A DNA stretch of 64,000 nt from Costus lasius (lineage: Eukaryota; Streptophyta; Magnoliopsida; Zingiberales; Costaceae), in contig CM050449.1 in the NCBI GenBank assembly GCA_027563935.2, positions 62,190,056-62,254,055 on the forward strand, given 5' to 3'. The notes under the pieces are model-generated. The model worked only from the letters and a program-made list of their open reading frames with translations. It had not been told where the DNA came from and did not search any database. Positions 10,682-22,296 of this stretch are shown here, one piece after another. Both the position numbers and the translations under genes were made by a program. Within the stretch, counting starts at the first letter, position 1, and every line of letters starts with the position of its first letter.

Positions 10682-12122
10682 ATGGTGACCACAAGGTCGG
10701 AACTCATGTCTTCCCAATTCCCCGACACTATCCCAGACACCCAAGAGTCGGTCCAACCTTCAGAAGGGACTAGCACCCCTTTAGACTCCATAGCCGCACT
10801 TACTGCGCAAGTGGACGCATTGACTACGCAGCTCGCTGCGTATAAGCAGTCCACAGATACCGCCATACAGCAACTCAAGCTGTCATCAGAGACTATGTTC
10901 CAGCAACTTTTGGTTGGTTTCCAAGACCTTACTGATGTCGTTAACGTGTCGGGGCAAAGGCGCCCCAACTTGAGTCAACCCCCTCAGTCCGCTAGAACTG
11001 CTCTGACTAGGGAGTTACCGCCGGTTTCGCACCCGTTAGGCACCAACCCCTTGTGGATGAATCTGGCCACCATGGGCCCTACATGGCTCATGGAGGCCCA
11101 GGTTATGAGGATGAGCCATAAGATGAAGATGATGTTTAGGCCGCACAAAGGCCCCCAACCCGGCCTAGGTTTGAGCGACATCGAGCTGATGTCGATTTCC
11201 ATCGTTTTATCTGTGAGACCCCCCCCCCCCCCACACACACACACACACACACACATCACGGGTGGTCTTGACCCTACTAAGTTCCTAGATTGGGTCACCT
11301 CGGTGGATACGTACTTTGACTTGAGTGACACCCCTCAACACATGCGAGTTCGCATAGTCCGCACCTTGCTAGATGGTCCCGCATGGCTACATTGGCAAAA
11401 TGTGGAGCGCCAAAACGAACAGAATGCTCTCCCTCCCATTACCCGATGGGAGGAGATGAAGTATCGCCTTCGCGAGCGATACATCCCACCCTCATAGAGG
11501 CAGCGTCTCCTTGACCAGTATAGCAGCCTTCAACAAGGATCTGGCTCCGTTATAGAGTACTGTTTGACCTTCGACACGTTGCAACTCCGTTGCAATTTGC
11601 AAGAGGATCCTAAACTAGTTTTGTCTAAATTTAAGAACGGGCTCCGTTCGGATATCCGGTGAGCCTTACCTGGATATTGGTCTGAGTCCCTTGACGAAAC
11701 CTACCAGCGCGTTAGACATCAAGCAGGACCTCCGCGCAGTGACCCGTTGTAACGAGTTTGTCCCTCCTCGGCGTATGCACAATGGCAGGCCACCGCATTC
11801 CCACCGTAGGGCCGAACGTGTTGAGCTACATTCGGACCCTCATCCTACGCCTAGATCTCATGGTTCCCCTCGGCGCCCAGCCCAGGAGGTTGCGCCTTCT
11901 CACCCCACTTGGGAGGAGAAAGGCAAGGCCCCCACCGTTGGGCCGGCCAAGTGCGTCCATTGCTACAATTGTTTGCAACCGGGCCACTACTCTAGGGACT
12001 GCCCTAAGAAGTCCACGGTCATGGACAAGAACCACACACGTGTAGCCACTCTTACCCGAGAGCGCAAGGAGCGTGATGTTGAAGCCGAGTGTTACACGAG
12101 TGGTGAGGAGTCGGGTCACCCC
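10682..12122 (+). pseudogene. D gag, broken
   Basis: Gag begins at ATG 10682 (MVTTRSELMSS), chosen because E starts with MVTTRSQIMSS at the matching place. The N-terminal part has a predicted coiled-coil-like Gln/Ala/Leu stretch, then the retrotransposon Gag core (GGLDPTKFLDWV ... WEEMKYRLRERYIPP). Breaks: a TAG at 11495 where E has Tyr, a TGA at 11660, and a frameshift near 11695-11710. The frame then reaches a CCHC knuckle, CYNCLQPGHYSRDC (near 11970-12010), and CYTSGEESG, where A is inserted. A C-tract and CA repeat at 11219-11256 replaced part of the Gag sequence. The protein bound and packaged element RNA; this copy cannot be made intact. Confidence 0.85.
11219..11256 (+). repeat. Poly-C / (CA)n microsatellite inside D gag
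   Basis: A run of about 14 C is followed by about 11 CA units. It lies where E encodes a normal Gag segment just before GGLDP, and it translates as Pro and His-Thr repeats without closing the frame. Confidence 0.9.
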
Positions 12123-13220
12123 TGATGTAGGACAGGGAACTAGAACATTCAAACAACGCCTTTTGAAAATGATTTTGATAGCTAGCTTAATAATAAGAAA
12201 ACCGAAGTTACACTAACGAGGTTTGAAAACTAATTTTTTTTGTATTTTAGAATATATAGGAAAACCGAGAACAATTAGAACAGTAAAAAAACCTAGAAAG
12301 CAGTAAATGCAGGAATTAAACTTACAGTGCAGCCCTTGAGAATTGAAGGGCTGTGCTTCCCGATCTTCACCGGTCCAACTCTGATGGAAGGTGTAGGGTG
12401 GAGCTTACAAGCAAACACAGAAGATCCGTACAAGCCACGGATTTTAATACAGGAATAAATCAAGGGGCGAGGTTAAGCCTCACAAATTCCCTTGCTAATC
12501 CTAAACAACTAAAGAGAGGGGGAGAAGGAGAAAGGGGAGGGGGAACGCCCCTCTTAGGCCACTCCAAGCGCAACCTATAAGTTATATAAACAAATATGAG
12601 TGTAGAGAAGAGTTCTTAGAATCACAATAAGAGGTGTAAAGAAGAAGACTTATCCGAAGGGTGAGAACTCCTTGAGGCCGAGGGTGCTCTTCTTCTTGCT
12701 CCAAACCGAGAGTGAAGAAGTACTCCTTGAAGTGGCGCACACACACAAAGAAGAAGGCTTCTTAGGGTTTCGGTGGAGAACTAGAAGAAGGTGAAAGGCT
12801 CGACTAAAGGGGAACTTATCACTAACACAATTAATTAAGCTAGGCAACTAATAGACAATATATTTCATCAAGAGGTAATCGAATACAAGGGGGAAGACTA
12901 TGCTTTTATAGGCGAGATGGAGCTAGGGCAGGATAGTCATTTGCTTCCATGCGCCTTCTACAAAGATGGATGGAATTTGAAATTCAAAATCATCATGAGG
13001 AGGTGGGTGCAAATCCTCTTTAAGAGCTTCCTTCTATGGATGATCTTCTCTTGGCAATTCATTAAATGGGCGATGAGAGGGTCTTCATAATGTTTGTTGG
13101 CGCATGGATAAGGATTTCAAATTTCGAATCCTTTCCATGAGAGCTTGGGCGGCAACAAGAGATGGCAACTCAACATAAATGTCTTCATAATTGCTCTCCT
13201 TTGATTGTGGATCTTGATGG
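12123..13220 (-). repeat. 3' LTR of A, first part
   Basis: It matches 39336-40432 almost base for base and stops at GATGG, where copia H is inserted. The rest of the LTR is at 23706-24224 in the opposite orientation. A TATA box (minus strand TATAAAAG) lies at 12903-12910. Confidence 0.9.
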
Positions 13221-14901
13221 TGTTGGGGTATGCCCTTAAGGCTAATGTTTGAAGCCTTGGGATTGTAATAGTATCATGTATAAACCCTTGTGTTTATAAA
13301 GGCAATGGTTGTTATTCAGTTTGTTACATTGTCTGCTGCAATACATGTGCTTCTGAATAATGTCTCAGAGCTGTTCAGCTTGGCTGACATGCTATGTGTC
13401 CTTAGTCGAGATATCTTGGTGAACATGAGACAGCCTTGATATGCTTAAGACTAATATGTGTTCTAATCTTATAGGATGCTTCGAGCATGAAATAAGATGT
13501 AGACTCATGGGTACATTGGATGTACTGGACATACCCTACTAGGATATTCAATTGCTTGTCACAATGTGAATAATCCTTGATTGCAACAAGTGGCACATTT
13601 CCTCTGACTTGAGATCACTTGTGTTTCTAAATGATGATTGTCATTGTTTTGAGGTAGTTCAATATCATTTGAAACATAATGGTTATAGACTATCTTGGAT
13701 GGTGAGCTTGAGTCATGTTAGGGCACTAGTGATAGATAAAGGATGGCCGTCTCCTTCATTGGAGTGTGATGTTCTAAAGGGGCCCCCCTGGATGAGATGA
13801 TTGAGAAAGTGTATGGCCATACCCAGGTGACTATGTTCATCTGATCTGATCATGCTCATCATATTGGAGCTACAGGCTTGACACGCTTGTCCAATAAGAA
13901 CATCCAGTGGCAAAGGAATCATGTATGCCTGGTGAAGTGGATTCACACTTGTGCTGTGGTTTGGGTGTAGTCTTGGAAGACTATTTCTTTTATATCGGGA
14001 GACAGTGATGTGTTGCTAGATACCCCTCACTGATCGTGATGACGTAAGTTATCGTTACCGACATTTAAAGGAAACCCTTAGGGTCGCACAATTTGATGAT
14101 ATGGCTTACTTAAGTCAGATCGTGTGGACTGAATTGTTTAGGTTCAGTTTAAAGGGATTTAATCTCTGATTGTGAGTGAGATCTGGTCTGATCATGTTTG
14201 ATTGATTAGGGCTTGAGATCGGTAAGCTTCGATTGAGAGAATGGATGCTAGATCGGTGAGATCAGGAGCATCAAGAGATCAACGGTCAGATCAAGAACCT
14301 TAGGGTTTAATGTGATCTGGACTAATGGCTTGGGTTAATTGGTCTTTGAACCAAACCAAAATTGAACCAGCTCATCATGTGAGCGCACGGTTCAAGTTAA
14401 GAGAAATATGCGATTGGGAAAAACCCTTGATCGCATGTTGAGGAGTGGCTTTCTATTTTTAGAAAGCATGATCACATACGTGACCACGCCTCACCTCTTC
14501 ACGCCTATTGTTGTCGCCCCTCTCTTCTCATGTGTTTTAGAGGCACTCTCGTGGAAGAGGTTTTGACGACAAGGAAGAATCGCCAAGCAGTGGATCTCTC
14601 ATCTTCTTCATCCCTTCTCACACGACAAGGTCACTTGGGGAACCTTGCTAGTGCAAGGAGCGTCCAAGGAGCAAGCCATCGATCATCTTGTGTGTGGCGC
14701 TTTGGAGGAACCCCATCGTTCTCTCTTCTTCCTAGACACCATCTAAGCGATGGCCATGGTATGAGTCATTACCATTCTATTGCGATTGATTTTAAAGTTG
14801 ATCATATATCATGCATTCGATCCCTAGAAACCCCTTCCGCTGCATGTAAACCTCCATATGCCCCTATTAGGGTTTCGCTCCCCCTTGTTAGGGGACTTTC
14901 A
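13221..14901 (+). repeat. 5' LTR of copia H
   Basis: It starts TGTTGGGGTATGCCC and ends GGGGACTTTCA. It differs from the 3' LTR and the solo LTR by scattered substitutions and a 2-bp deletion near 14705 (GGAGGAACC against GGAGGAGAACC). Small frames found in all three LTR copies are repeated because the LTR is repeated; none looks coding. Confidence 0.93.
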
Positions 14902-14902
14902 A

Positions 14903-14918
14903 TTGGTATCAGAGCAAG
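14903..14918 (+). other. Primer binding site of copia H
   Basis: TTGGTATCAGAGCAAG starts two bases after the LTR and is complementary to the 3' end of initiator methionine tRNA. Confidence 0.9.
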
Positions 14919-16708
14919 TTTATATGCATGTTTGTATGATTGCTAGTGATCCATGTTTGCGCAACACCTTAGATCTAACTTTCATGCGAAAACTACATGA
15001 TGTATGATTTTTATCATTAGCGCATGTATCTAGTTGGCGCATCCATTTAGTTTTTCTCAAAAACTTCTTTACTTGCGCGACTCACCTTAGATCTAAGTGG
15101 CGCCTGCTATAAGTCCTTAGACGGGTTAGTAGGGTTGAAGTCATCTCTAGTTAAGATCCAACTAGTCTGATCAGACCATCTGACAGCCTAGATGGGTCGA
15201 CCAGATGGCACCTATGCGCAAGGATAAGGTGGCTATAGGTCGACTGCATCAAAGGCGTGTAGCGAGGTCTGGTGGAGACAACCAGTGAACACGCATGAGT
15301 TAGGCCCAGGGTCACACCCGCTTGCCAAAACTCATGTAGGTTGTTCAGCCCTTGCGCATGCATAGTTGACCACTGGGTCGACTCAAGTCAGTTAGGACTT
15401 GGTGCATGCAAGGGCAGTGGATCTGACTAGGTCTGATGAGTGGATCCCTATTAATGGACCGTTGTAAGGTAGTAGGGCACATAAGGAAAATAAAATTGAA
15501 GCCAATGGGTTTTTCGAAAATTTTATTTTCATTAATGGATCACATGTTGATTGTAAGCATATGCTTGTTTATTTAATCTTATGTGGGACGCCTAATTAAT
15601 GTGTGCTGTGCTGGGGCCTGCGTGCCTGGTTAAAATTTGTAAATTAATTTTTATTGTGATATGCGCATCACATTTTTATTTAATTTATAAACTGTAATTG
15701 ACCTGCGAGTCAATCTTGTCTAGATAGATTAAATTGTATTTTAATCAGACAAGAGCACAGAGCACACTTGGCAGAGGCGCATGCAGCAGTAGCTTGACCA
15801 GGTGGGAGGTCTAGGGTTCGACCCTAGGACAGGCGCATTTTCCCTGGTGGGCGCACCTGAGCTGCAGTTGGCGCTTGGGCCCTAGGTTGGGCCAGATGAG
15901 AAGCAAAAGCCCCATGAAGAAAAGCAAGTGAAGACTTAAGTTAGGTTAAGGTCTTACTTAGGCTTAATGGGCTTTTACCACATAAGATCAGCATGCTTTC
16001 TATTTATTGTTTATATAATTAGAATTGCATGATTTATTTATCTTCTGCTATCTCCATAGGAATTGCATGATAGTTGAGAAGATAAAAGACCGTTAAAATC
16101 CAACGTTAAATATCAAGCACGTAAAGCCTTCTGACGCGAAACCTCACTGTTCTGACTATCGTTGGGGCCGTGTTGTACCCACTCAGTGGGCACGCCCATC
16201 TATCTTCAGACGGTGTGTGATTACACCTGCGTGTTACAGAGAAGGGATTTATCACTTCTCGTTGCTCAGCATAGCACGTGGTGGTCCAGGGAGTAGGTCA
16301 GGTCAGCTTGACCATGTAGGCTACATATGTGGCGCATATGGTAGCACATGGAGGCAGCCATCTGTGGGATCAGCGACTGTGTTGTACCAACTCAGTTGGC
16401 ACAGTCTGCTGGATTGCCCAGATGAAGGGGAATCGCACGGGTTGGCGATTGGCAGGGACTGCCTACCAGAAATTAGTGCTTGTACTCTCTGTGCATCTTA
16501 TCTCGCCTGAGCGGGACGCGGAGACCAAGTATGAAATCTGGATCCCATCTCACTAAAAGAGTGTTACTCTTTCGGACTGTTTTCATGGATTTTTCAGTCA
16601 GATAAAATAGTGAGAAAAGAATCATTCTTAAGTCCTGAATTGATTCTTAACATTGATACTGACCTTGCTGTTCTTGCATTGTTGTAGATTCCTGCAGCAA
16701 CGAACACC
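14919..16708 (+). other. Untranslated leader of copia H
   Basis: 1.79 kb without a credible frame, homologous to the leader of G. It includes the tRNA-like segment at 15768-15838 and, close to gag, two similar blocks GTTGTACC(A/C)ACTCAG (near 16171 and 16383) that form a short inverted repeat with the nearby TTGGCAC/GGGCACG sequence. No gene is visible. Confidence 0.7.
15768..15838 (+). other. tRNA-like segment with B-box hairpin in copia H leader
   Basis: It contains AGCTTGACCAGGTGG (A-box-like) and CTAGGG-TTCGA-CCCTAG (15811-15827), a T-arm-like hairpin with a B box. Compared with G one stem pair has changed on both sides (G:C to A:T). It is not a functional tRNA gene as far as can be seen. 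Confidence 0.5.
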
Positions 16709-19700
16709 ATGAACTTCAATGTGCGATCCCTACTGGAAAGGGAGAAGTTTGCTGGGCCAAACTTCTCAGACTGGTACGGACACCTTAAGATTGTTCTTAA
16801 GGCAGAGAGGAAACTGTATGTCCTCGAGACGGCGATACCGCCTCAACCCGCTCCGAACGCCGCAAGGGCGGTTCGGGAAGCCTATGAAAAGCATGTCAAT
16901 GATAGCATTGATGTCGCTTGCCTGATGCTAGCATCTATGACGCCACCGCTGCAGCGTCAGCATGAGGATATGTCTGCTATAGAAATGATAGCAAACCTCA
17001 AGATGTTGTATGCTGCACAGGCAAGGACTGAGCGCTACAATTTGACTAAGCTGTTCTTTCAGAGCAAACTGGCTGAAGGGAGTCCAGTGGGAGCTCACGT
17101 GCTCAAGATGATTGGGCACAAGGAGGCTCTAGAGAAACTGGGACACACCATCAATCAGGAGCTTGCTGTAGACATTATTCTGTAGTCTCTCCCGCCTTCT
17201 TTCGATGCGTTCATTATTAACTTTAATATGAACAAAATCGATTGTACTCCGGCAGAGTTGCTGAATATGCTCTTGACTACAGAGGAGACTCTAAAGGGAA
17301 AGCCTTCAACCTCTGTCTTGATGTTTCCTTCAAGGAACAAGAAGAAGGGGAAGAAGGGCAAAGCCCCAGTCAAGAACTACAACAAGGCTCTGAAGCAGAA
17401 GGTTAAGCGGTCGAAGGAATACAGATGTTTCCATTGTGGCCAGCTGGGTCACTGGAAAAAGGACTGTAAAGCGCTCCAAGGAGATAAGAAGGGAAGCATC
17501 GCTTCTGGCTCAGGTATTTATGTGACTGAGGTCATGTTTTCTTCTTCTGTAATAACATGGGTGTTGGACACTGCATGTGGAGTTCACATTTGTTCAAATG
17601 TACAGGAACTCAAGAGAAGAAGACAGGTGGGACAGCATGAGGTGGACCTACGAGTTGGAAACGGAGCACGGGTTGCTGCTGTTGCTGTAGGAGAATATTA
17701 CATCTCATTACCATCTGGACTTGTATTAGAACTGAACAATTGTTATTTTGTTCCTAGCATTACCAAAAATATTATCTCTATTCCTGCTCTTGTCAGGAAA
17801 GGGTTTTCCTTTGAATGCAATATTTCAAAGTGTGTTTTATCTTTAGATAATATTGTTTATGCTACTGGGTCAATTAACAATGGGTTATTCATGTTGGACA
17901 TGGAATGTTCTATACAAAACATTGATAATAAGAAAGCCAAGTATGCTGATGACAGCACCTTGCTATGGCATAGTCGTTTAGGCCATATTAACAAGAAGCG
18001 CATTAAGCGGTTGCATGAACATAGACTGCTGGGATCATTCTCCTGTGAGGAGATTGATACATGCAAAGCTTGTTTAATAGGCAAAATGACGAAGTCTCCT
18101 TTTCCTAATAAAGGTCAAAGGGCTTCAGGTTTACTTGACCTTATACACAGTGATGTGTGTGGGCCATTTAGTAAACATGCCAGGGGTGGCTATCAATACT
18201 TCATTACCTTTACTGATGATTTCAGTAGATATGGGTATGTCTATTTAATGAGACATAAAAGTGAATCTTTTGACAAGTTCAAAGAGTTCAAGAATGAAGT
18301 ACAGAATCAGCTAGGCCGAAATATCAAGGTACTTCGTTCTGATCGAGGTGGAGAATACTTGAGTCATGCGTTTACTGACTATCTAAAGGAGTGTGGGATT
18401 ATCTCATAGCTCACTCCGCCAGGAACACCGCAATGGAATGGTGTGTCCGAAAGGAGGAACAGAACCTTACTGGATATGGTTCGTTCTATGATGAGTCAGG
18501 CTACTCTACCTTACTCCTTTTGGGGATTTGCACTGGAAACAGCTGCAAAGGTACTAAACCGAGTGCCATCCAAGGCAGTTTCAAAGACCCCATATGAGTT
18601 ATGGTATGGGAAACAGCCGAGCTTGACATTTATCAGGATCTGGGGTTGCGAGGCTTATGTCAAAAAGCTCGCCTCTGGGAAACTAGAGAGCAGATCTGAG
18701 AAATGTATCTTTGTCGGTTACCCTAAGGAAACTAAGGGTTATTATTTCTACGATCCCAAGGAGAACAAGGTATTTGTTGCTCGGACGGCCATTTTTCTTG
18801 AGAAGGAGTTTCTTCTGCAAGAGGCCAGTGGGAGAGAAATAAAGCTCGATGAGAATCCAGAGGAAGGACAAAGTAGTCAAGCACAGTCGGATGAGCCTGA
18901 GCAGGTAGAATAGGTTATTGAACAACCTGAGGCTCAGATATCACGGGAACCGCGAAGATCGGGAAGGATCCGTCGACAGCCTGAGCGCTATGACGGAGTC
19001 TACATCATTGATAATGATGAACCCCTCACTTATGCGGATGCGGTCAGTGGACCGGACTCAGCTAGATGGCTTGAAGCTATGCGAGCCGAGATGGACTCCA
19101 TGTCAGATAACCAAGTTTGGGATTTGGTTGATCCGCCTCCGGGAGTTATCCCTATAGGCTGCAAATGGATCTTCAAGAAGAAGATTGACATGGATGGTAA
19201 CGTGGTTACCTATAAAGGCAGGCTAGTTGCGAAAGGTTTCAAACAAATCTACGGGATAGATTATGATGAAACTTTCTCTCCTGTAGCTATGTTTAAGTCT
19301 ATTCGGATTCTTCTCGCGATAGCAGCATATTATGATTATGAGATCTGGCAAATGGATGTGAAGACTGCTTTCCTTAATGGAAATTTGCAGGAGGATGTGT
19401 ATATGACACAACCTGAAGGTTTCACAAATCCATCAGATCGTCATAAAATATGCAAGTTAAAGAAGTCCATTTATGGACTTAAACAAGCATCAAGAAGCTG
19501 GAATATTCGTTTTGATGAATCAATCAGTGAATTTGGTTTCATCAAGAACGAGGATGACCCGTGTGTATATAAGAGGTTTAGTGGGAGCGTGATTACTTTC
19601 CTAGTCCTCTACGTCGATGATATCTTAATCATTGGAAACGATATTCCTGAAATGCATGCTGTTAAAGCATGGCTAAGAAAATGTTTCCAGATGAAAGATT

Positions 19701-20593
19701 TAGGAGAAGCAGCCTATGTGTTAGGTGTGAAGATCTACAGGGATAGATCTAAGAGGCTTCTCGGGCTGTGCCAGAGTACTTACATCGATAAAGTCCTGGA
19801 GAGATTTCATTTAGAGAATTCTAAAAGAGGATATCTTCCAGTCAGACATGGTCTGAATCTTTCAAAGAGTCAGTGTCCTCAAACACAGACTGAGAAAGAT
19901 GAAATGGACAATACGCCTTATGCTTCGGCTATTGGGTCCATTATGTATGCGATGTTGTGTACTCGCCCAGACGTCGCTTACGGGTTAAGCGTGACCAGTC
20001 GGTTCCAAAGTAATCCAGGTCAGGCACACTGGATTGCAGTCAAGAATATCTTAAAATATCTGCGGAGGACCAAAGATATGTTCTTGATATATGGAGGTCA
20101 GGAAGAACTCAGTATTGAAGGATATACTGACGCTTCGTTCCAATCTGACCAGGATGATTTCCGATCGCAATCAGGCTATGTTTTTAGCTTGAATGGAGGA
20201 GCAGTGGTGTGGAAAAGTTTCAAACAGTCTATCGTTGCTGATTCCACAACAGAAGCCGAGTATGTTGCAGCCTCAGAAGCATCTAAGGAGGCAGTATGGA
20301 TTCGTAAGTTCGTTCAGGAACTTGGTCTTGTTCCTTCGAGTGCAGATCCTTTGGTTATCTTCTGTGATAACACTGGAGCAATCGCACAAGCAAAGGAACC
20401 ACGGTCGCACCAGAAGTCCAAGCACATACAGAGACGGTTTCACTTGATCCGGGAGATCATTGATCGTGGCGAGATCAAAGTCTGCAAGGTTCATACAGAT
20501 GATAATCTGGCAGACCCGCTTACAAAGCCTCTGGCGCAGCAGAAGCATGAGAAGCACTGTAATAATATGGGTTTGAGATTTCTCAACCATTAG
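16709..20593 (+). pseudogene. Copia H gag-pol, three in-frame stops
   Basis: One frame of 1294 codons from ATG 16709 to TAG 20591, normal for Ty1-copia polyproteins. Order: Gag (about residues 1-230), CCHC knuckle CFHCGQLGHWKKDC (17426-17467), protease with WVLDTACG (near 17560), integrase zinc finger (HSRLGH, CKACL), integrase core (HSDVCGPF, FTDDFSRYG, DRGGEYLS), RT with YVDDILIIG (near 19610) and RNase H with YTDASFQSD and DNTGAIAQAKEP. Three TAG codons interrupt it at 17183, 18407 and 18911. The first two are CAG in copy G, and all three fit C-to-T change in CHG context. There is no frameshift. The protease has DTA where most families have DTG; G shares this, so it is a family trait. Confidence 0.92.
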
Positions 20594-20597
20594 ATTA

Positions 20598-20613
20598 AGT
20601 GCAAGTGGGAGAT
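20598..20613 (+). other. Polypurine tract of copia H
   Basis: AAGTGCAAGTGGGAGAT lies directly before the 3' LTR and would prime plus-strand DNA synthesis. The same tract precedes the F LTR. Confidence 0.8.
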
Positions 20614-22296
20614 TGTTGGGGTATGCCCTTAAGGCTAATGTTTGAAGCCTTGGGATTGTAACAGTATCATGTATAAACCCTTGTGTTTATAAAGGCAATG
20701 GTTGTTATTCAGTTTGTTACATTGTCTGCTGCAATACATGTGCTTCTGAATAATGTCTCAGAGCTGTTCAGCTTGGCTGACATGCTATGTGTCCTTAGTC
20801 GAGATATCTTGGTGAACATGAGACAGCCTTGATATGCTTAAGACTAATATGTGTTCTAATCTTATAGGATGCTTCGAGCATGAAATAAGATGTAGACTCA
20901 TGGGTACATTGGATGTACTGGACATACCCTACTAGGATATTCAATTGCTTGTCACAATGTGAATAATCCTTGATTGCAACAAGTGGCACATTTCCTCTGA
21001 CTTGAGATCACTTGTGTTTCTAAATGATGATTGTCATTGTTTTGAGGTAGTTCAATATCATTTGAAACATAATGGTTATAGACTATCTTGGATGGTGAGC
21101 TTGAGTCATGTTAGGGCACTAGTGATAGATAAAGGATGGCCGTCTCCTTCATTGGAGTGTGATGTTCTAAAGGGGCCCCCCTGGATGAGATGATTGAGAA
21201 AGTGTATGGCCATACCCAGGTGACTATGTTCATCTGATCTGATCATGCTCATCATATTGGAGCTACAGGCTTGACACGCTTGTCCAATAAGAACATCCAG
21301 TGGCAAAGGAATCATGTATGCCTGGTGAAGTGGATTCACACTTGTGCTGTGGTTTGGGTGTAGTCTTGGAAGACTATTTCTTTTATATCGGGAGACAGTG
21401 ATGTGTTGCTAGATACCCCTCACTGATCGTGATGACGTAAGTTATCGTTACCGACATTTAAAGGAAACCCTTAGGGTCGCACAATTTGATGATATGGCTT
21501 ACTTAAGTCAGATCGTGTGGACTGAATTGTTTAGGTTCAGTTTAAAGGGATTTAATCTCTGATTGTGAGTGAGATCTGGTCTGATCATGTTTGATTGATT
21601 AGGGCTTGAGATCGGTAAGCTTCGATTGAGAGAATGGATGCTAGATCGGTGAGATCAGGAGCATCAAGAGATCAACGGTCAGATCAAGAACCTTAGGGTT
21701 TAATGTGATCTGGACTAATGGCTTGGGTTAATTGGTCTTTGAACCAAACCAAAATTGAACCAGCTCATCATGTGAGCGCACGGTTCAAGTTAAGAGAAAT
21801 ATGCGATTGGGAAAAACCCTTGATCGCATGTTGAGGAGTGGCTTTCTATTTTTAGAAAGCATGATCACATACGTGACCACGCCTCACCTCTTCACGCCTA
21901 TTGTTGTCGCCCCTCTCTTCTCGTGTGTTTTAGAGGCACTCTCGTGGAAGAGGTTTTGACGACAAGGAAGAATCGCCAAGCAGTGGATCTCTCATCTTCT
22001 TCATCCCTTCTCACACGACAAGGTCACTTGGGGAACCTTGCTAGCACAAGGAGCGTCCAAGGAGCAAGCCATCGATCATCTTGTGTGTGGCGCTTTGGAG
22101 GAGAACCCCATCGTTCTCTCTTCTTCCTAGACACCATCTAAGCGATGGCCATGGTATGAGTCATTACCATTCTATTGCGATTGATTTTAAAGTTGATCAT
22201 ATATCATGCATTCGATCCCTAGAAACCCCTTCCGCTGCATGTAAACCTCCATATGCGCCTATCAGGGTTTCGCTCCCCCTTGTTAGGGGACTTTCA
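20614..22296 (+). repeat. 3' LTR of copia H, one inversion breakpoint
   Basis: 1683 bp, near-identical to the 5' LTR and to the solo LTR. Its right flank CTTGA (22297-22301) is the target site of the solo LTR, not of H. The crossover that inverted the adjacent segment therefore lies somewhere in this LTR. It is probably a chimera of the original 3' LTR and the original solo LTR. Confidence 0.88.

Larger units (their letters stand above)
13221..22296 (+). mobile_element. Full-length Ty1-copia element H
   Basis: 9076 bp: LTR, Met primer site, 1.8-kb leader, gag-protease-integrase-RT-RNase H, polypurine tract, LTR. LTRs run TGTTGGGG...CTTTCA, 1681 and 1683 bp. The flanks do not match each other (GATGG at left, CTTGA at right), yet each matches, as reverse complement, one flank of the inverted solo LTR at 24225-25907. 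This is the mark of an inversion through the 3' LTR. The original insertion was in A's 3' LTR with target GATGG. The large LTR recalls the Angela group of copia elements; I do not assign a lineage firmly. Confidence 0.93.

Noticed and set aside
13402..13946. Small frames conserved at 13402-13946, 20795-21339 and 25182-25726
   Set aside because: These are the same LTR positions in three copies of one copia LTR; identity reflects recent copying, not coding.
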